From contig DBIS01000161.1 in the NCBI GenBank assembly GCA_002296975.1, positions 1 through 7,393 on the forward strand: a stretch of 7,393 nt of DNA, written 5' to 3'. The notes below the pieces were generated by a model. The model ran no database searches, was not told where the DNA came from, and saw nothing but the letters and a program-made list of their open reading frames with translations. The position numbers and the translations under genes are program-made. The DNA comes from Deltaproteobacteria bacterium UBA796. GTDB lineage: Bacteria > Myxococcota_A > UBA796. Shown here one piece after another: positions 5,779-7,393 of this stretch. How positions within the stretch are numbered: position 1 is the stretch's first letter; every line of letters begins with the position of its first letter.

Positions 5779-7393
5779 ATGAAAACCAGCATCTCAATGT
5801 CCTCCCACTTGGTCCTTCTTGTTTTGGCCGGCTGTGCCGCCAAAGATGGTGGGCTGGGCGAAGCCCAAGATTCAGGTGAAGTCACCTATCTTTATGACGA
5901 CGCAGACAACGACGGCATCATCGATGGGCACGACGGAGAAGACGACGCTGATGATGACGGCACCGCCAACTATCTGGACACCGACTCCGATGGCGACACC
6001 ATCCCAGATAGAATCGAGTCTGGCGATGATGACGTCATGACTTTGCCCATCGACTCAGACCAAGATGGCATCCCCGACTTTTTAGACGCGGACTCCGATA
6101 ACAACTGTATCTTTGATATCGACGAAGCTGGCAGTGATGGAAGCGGCGGCATCGCCGACACCGATAACGATGGTATTCACGACTTTGCCGATAACGATAA
6201 CGACGGCGATGGCATCTCAGACGTCGTTGAAATCGGTCTCGACTGCGGCACACCAGACTCCGATGGCGACACCATCCCCAACTATATGGACATCGACTCC
6301 GACGGTGATGGCATTGGCGACAAATACGAAAGCGGCACCTCCGCATGGGAAGATGACCCCGCCGACACCGATGGCGATGGCACACCAGACTATTTAGATG
6401 CCGACTCCGACGGTGATGGGATACCAGATGCCATCGAGTCAGGCGTAAGCGACCCCACAGAAGAGCCCAAAGACACCGACGGCGATGGCACATATGACTT
6501 CGCTGATACCGACGCAGACGGCGACTCACTCCCCGACTGGGATGAAATCAACATCCACGGCACAGACCCTTACGATGCAGACTCCGATGGCGATGGCTTC
6601 TCTGATGGCGGCGAAGTCGCAGCAGGAACCGACCCAACCGACCCAGGCTCCATCATCGACGGCATCTACATTGAGGTGCCAGAGCGCACATCTACAGAGT
6701 CCAACTTTGAGTTCGAGCTTCGGATTCAGATGGGCGATGTCGCCTTCTTACTCGACACAACCGGCTCAATGGGCAGCACCATAGATGCGATGGCCAACGA
6801 GTTTTCCTCCATCGTGACCGCGCTCAACACCTTGATTCCAGACGCAGAATACGGCTTTGCGACTTACGATGACTATGCATACGCCAGTTACGGCTACTCC
6901 GCGGATGGCGACAAGCCATTCATTTTACGGCAACAAGTCACCGACAACACCGCAGCAGTCCAGGCCCAACTCGCCTCCGTGCCGCTTCACTACGGCGGCG
7001 ACAGCCCAGAATCGACAATGGAGGCCTTATACCAGGGTGCATCGGGACTTGGCTATGACCAAAACTGCAATGGTATTTACGATTCTGCCACCGATGTGAA
7101 GCCTTATTTGGTCTCAGTAGACGACCCATTTGGCGGCGGCGGCGGACAATCCTTTTCAGCGGTATCCTCAGGTGGTGGCGAGCTCGGCGGCTTTGGCTTT
7201 CGCGACTATGCCCTACCCGTCATGGTCTATGCCACAGACAACCTTTTGCGCGACCCTGACGCCGGATATGGCACCCCAGGCGGCTGCCCCATCGACGCTG
7301 GCCAATCCGATGTTGTTGATGCCATCGCAGAGCTTGGCGGGTACACCGTTGGGGTCATGGCTGGTGGTTGGGCAAGCACCGCTCAGATGGAAA
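5779..7393 (+). CDS. Surface lipoprotein with TSP3 calcium-binding repeats and a VWA domain, 3' end cut by window edge
   Basis: The frame is open for 538 codons from ATG to the right edge. Residues 1-18 form a signal peptide ending in the lipobox LAGC, so signal peptidase II should cut before Cys19; Ala at +2 is not an inner-membrane retention Asp, so outer-membrane or surface placement is likely. Residues 40-290 are an Asp-rich stalk of about 13 TSP3-type DxDxDGxxD units, expected to bind calcium and form a rigid rod. A VWA domain starts near residue 317: GDVAFLLDTTGSMGS (319-333) carries the DxTxS-type MIDAS loop, YGGDSPES (405-412) the third MIDAS element, and VMVYATDN (481-488) a later strand. 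A Gly-rich insertion (about 450-475) and Cys430 and Cys503, which might pair, lie in the second half. The likely job is adhesion or protein binding at the cell surface; the partner is unknown. The start is supported by the signal peptide and GAGG 4 nt upstream. Confidence 0.9.
   Translation, partial: MKTSISMSSHLVLLVLAGCAAKDGGLGEAQDSGEVTYLYDDADNDGIIDGHDGEDDADDDGTANYLDTDSDGDTIPDRIESGDDDVMTLPIDSDQDGIPDFLDADSDNNCIFDIDEAGSDGSGGIADTDNDGIHDFADNDNDGDGISDVVEIGLDCGTPDSDGDTIPNYMDIDSDGDGIGDKYESGTSAWEDDPADTDGDGTPDYLDADSDGDGIPDAIESGVSDPTEEPKDTDGDGTYDFADTDADGDSLPDWDEINIHGTDPYDADSDGDGFSDGGEVAAGTDPTDPGSIIDGIYIEVPERTSTESNFEFELRIQMGDVAFLLDTTGSMGSTIDAMANEFSSIVTALNTLIPDAEYGFATYDDYAYASYGYSADGDKPFILRQQVTDNTAAVQAQLASVPLHYGGDSPESTMEALYQGASGLGYDQNCNGIYDSATDVKPYLVSVDDPFGGGGGQSFSAVSSGGGELGGFGFRDYALPVMVYATDNLLRDPDAGYGTPGGCPIDAGQSDVVDAIAELGGYTVGVMAGGWASTAQME
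5896..6648 (+). repeat. TSP3-type repeat array within the lipoprotein gene
   Basis: About 13 units fit DxDxDGxxD, in 9-residue form (DTDGDGTPD, DSDQDGIPD, DTDNDGIHD) alternating with an 11-residue form (DADSDGDGIPD, DIDSDGDGIGD). Many pairs are followed by an IESG, YESG or VEIG spacer. The repeats also show at DNA level: an identical 23-bp stretch occurs at 5983-6005 and 6256-6278. The array ends with the cap-like GTDPYDADSDGDGFSD unit (residues 261-276) and GTDPTDPGS (283-291). Such near-repeats can expand or contract by slippage or recombination. Confidence 0.85.

Noticed and set aside
6035..6529. 164-codon Arg/His/Cys-rich minus-strand frame
   Set aside because: It is the mirror of the Asp-rich repeats (GAC/GAT read backwards as GTC/ATC or, in shifted frames, CGT/CGG), so the odd composition is an artefact.
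5896..6648. CRISPR-like or noncoding tandem array
   Set aside because: The repeats are in frame, degenerate at third codon positions, and encode TSP3 calcium loops within one open gene.

Overview
The window suggests a moderately GC-rich Gram-negative bacterium, most like the Myxococcota/Bradymonadota group (former Deltaproteobacteria). The hints are a bacterial GH3-family adenylating enzyme, a Hanks-type kinase-like protein with a C-terminal membrane anchor, and a lipobox protein with a long Asp-rich thrombospondin type 3 (TSP3) repeat stalk and a von Willebrand factor A (VWA) domain. This placement is inferred from gene content only; no rRNA or other taxonomic marker is present.

Layout. (1) Positions 1-1584, minus strand: a nearly complete GH3-family protein, starting at a GTG with a strong AAGGAG ribosome site and running off the left edge close to its natural C-terminus. 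(2) Positions 1585-1676: a 92-bp divergent intergenic region. (3) Positions 1677-3563, plus: a 628-residue kinase-fold protein whose catalytic HRD aspartate is a glycine (HGG), followed by a probable beta-sandwich domain, a Pro-rich linker and a C-terminal transmembrane tail. It is a candidate pseudokinase. (4) Positions 3597-5033, plus: an M17 leucyl aminopeptidase (pepA) with every metal and catalytic residue intact, only 33 bp downstream and probably co-transcribed. (5) Positions 5047-5631, minus: the 23S rRNA 2'-O-methyltransferase RlmE, convergent with pepA across 13 bp and starting at TTG. (6) Positions 5632-5778: a 147-bp divergent intergenic region with a possible promoter and two inverted repeats. 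(7) Positions 5779-7393, plus: a secreted lipoprotein with about 13 TSP3-type calcium-binding repeats and a VWA domain, cut by the right edge.

How they fit. pepA and rlmE are housekeeping genes for peptide turnover and ribosome maturation. The GH3 protein and the pseudokinase are divergent neighbours and could share control, but nothing in the sequence proves a common pathway. The lipoprotein looks like an independent surface protein. There are no tRNA or rRNA genes, CRISPR arrays, insertion sequences or phage genes. No gene-free stretch exceeds 150 bp. The most unusual item is the tail-anchored pseudokinase linked to an aminopeptidase gene; I see no complete defence system or other clearly new multi-gene system.
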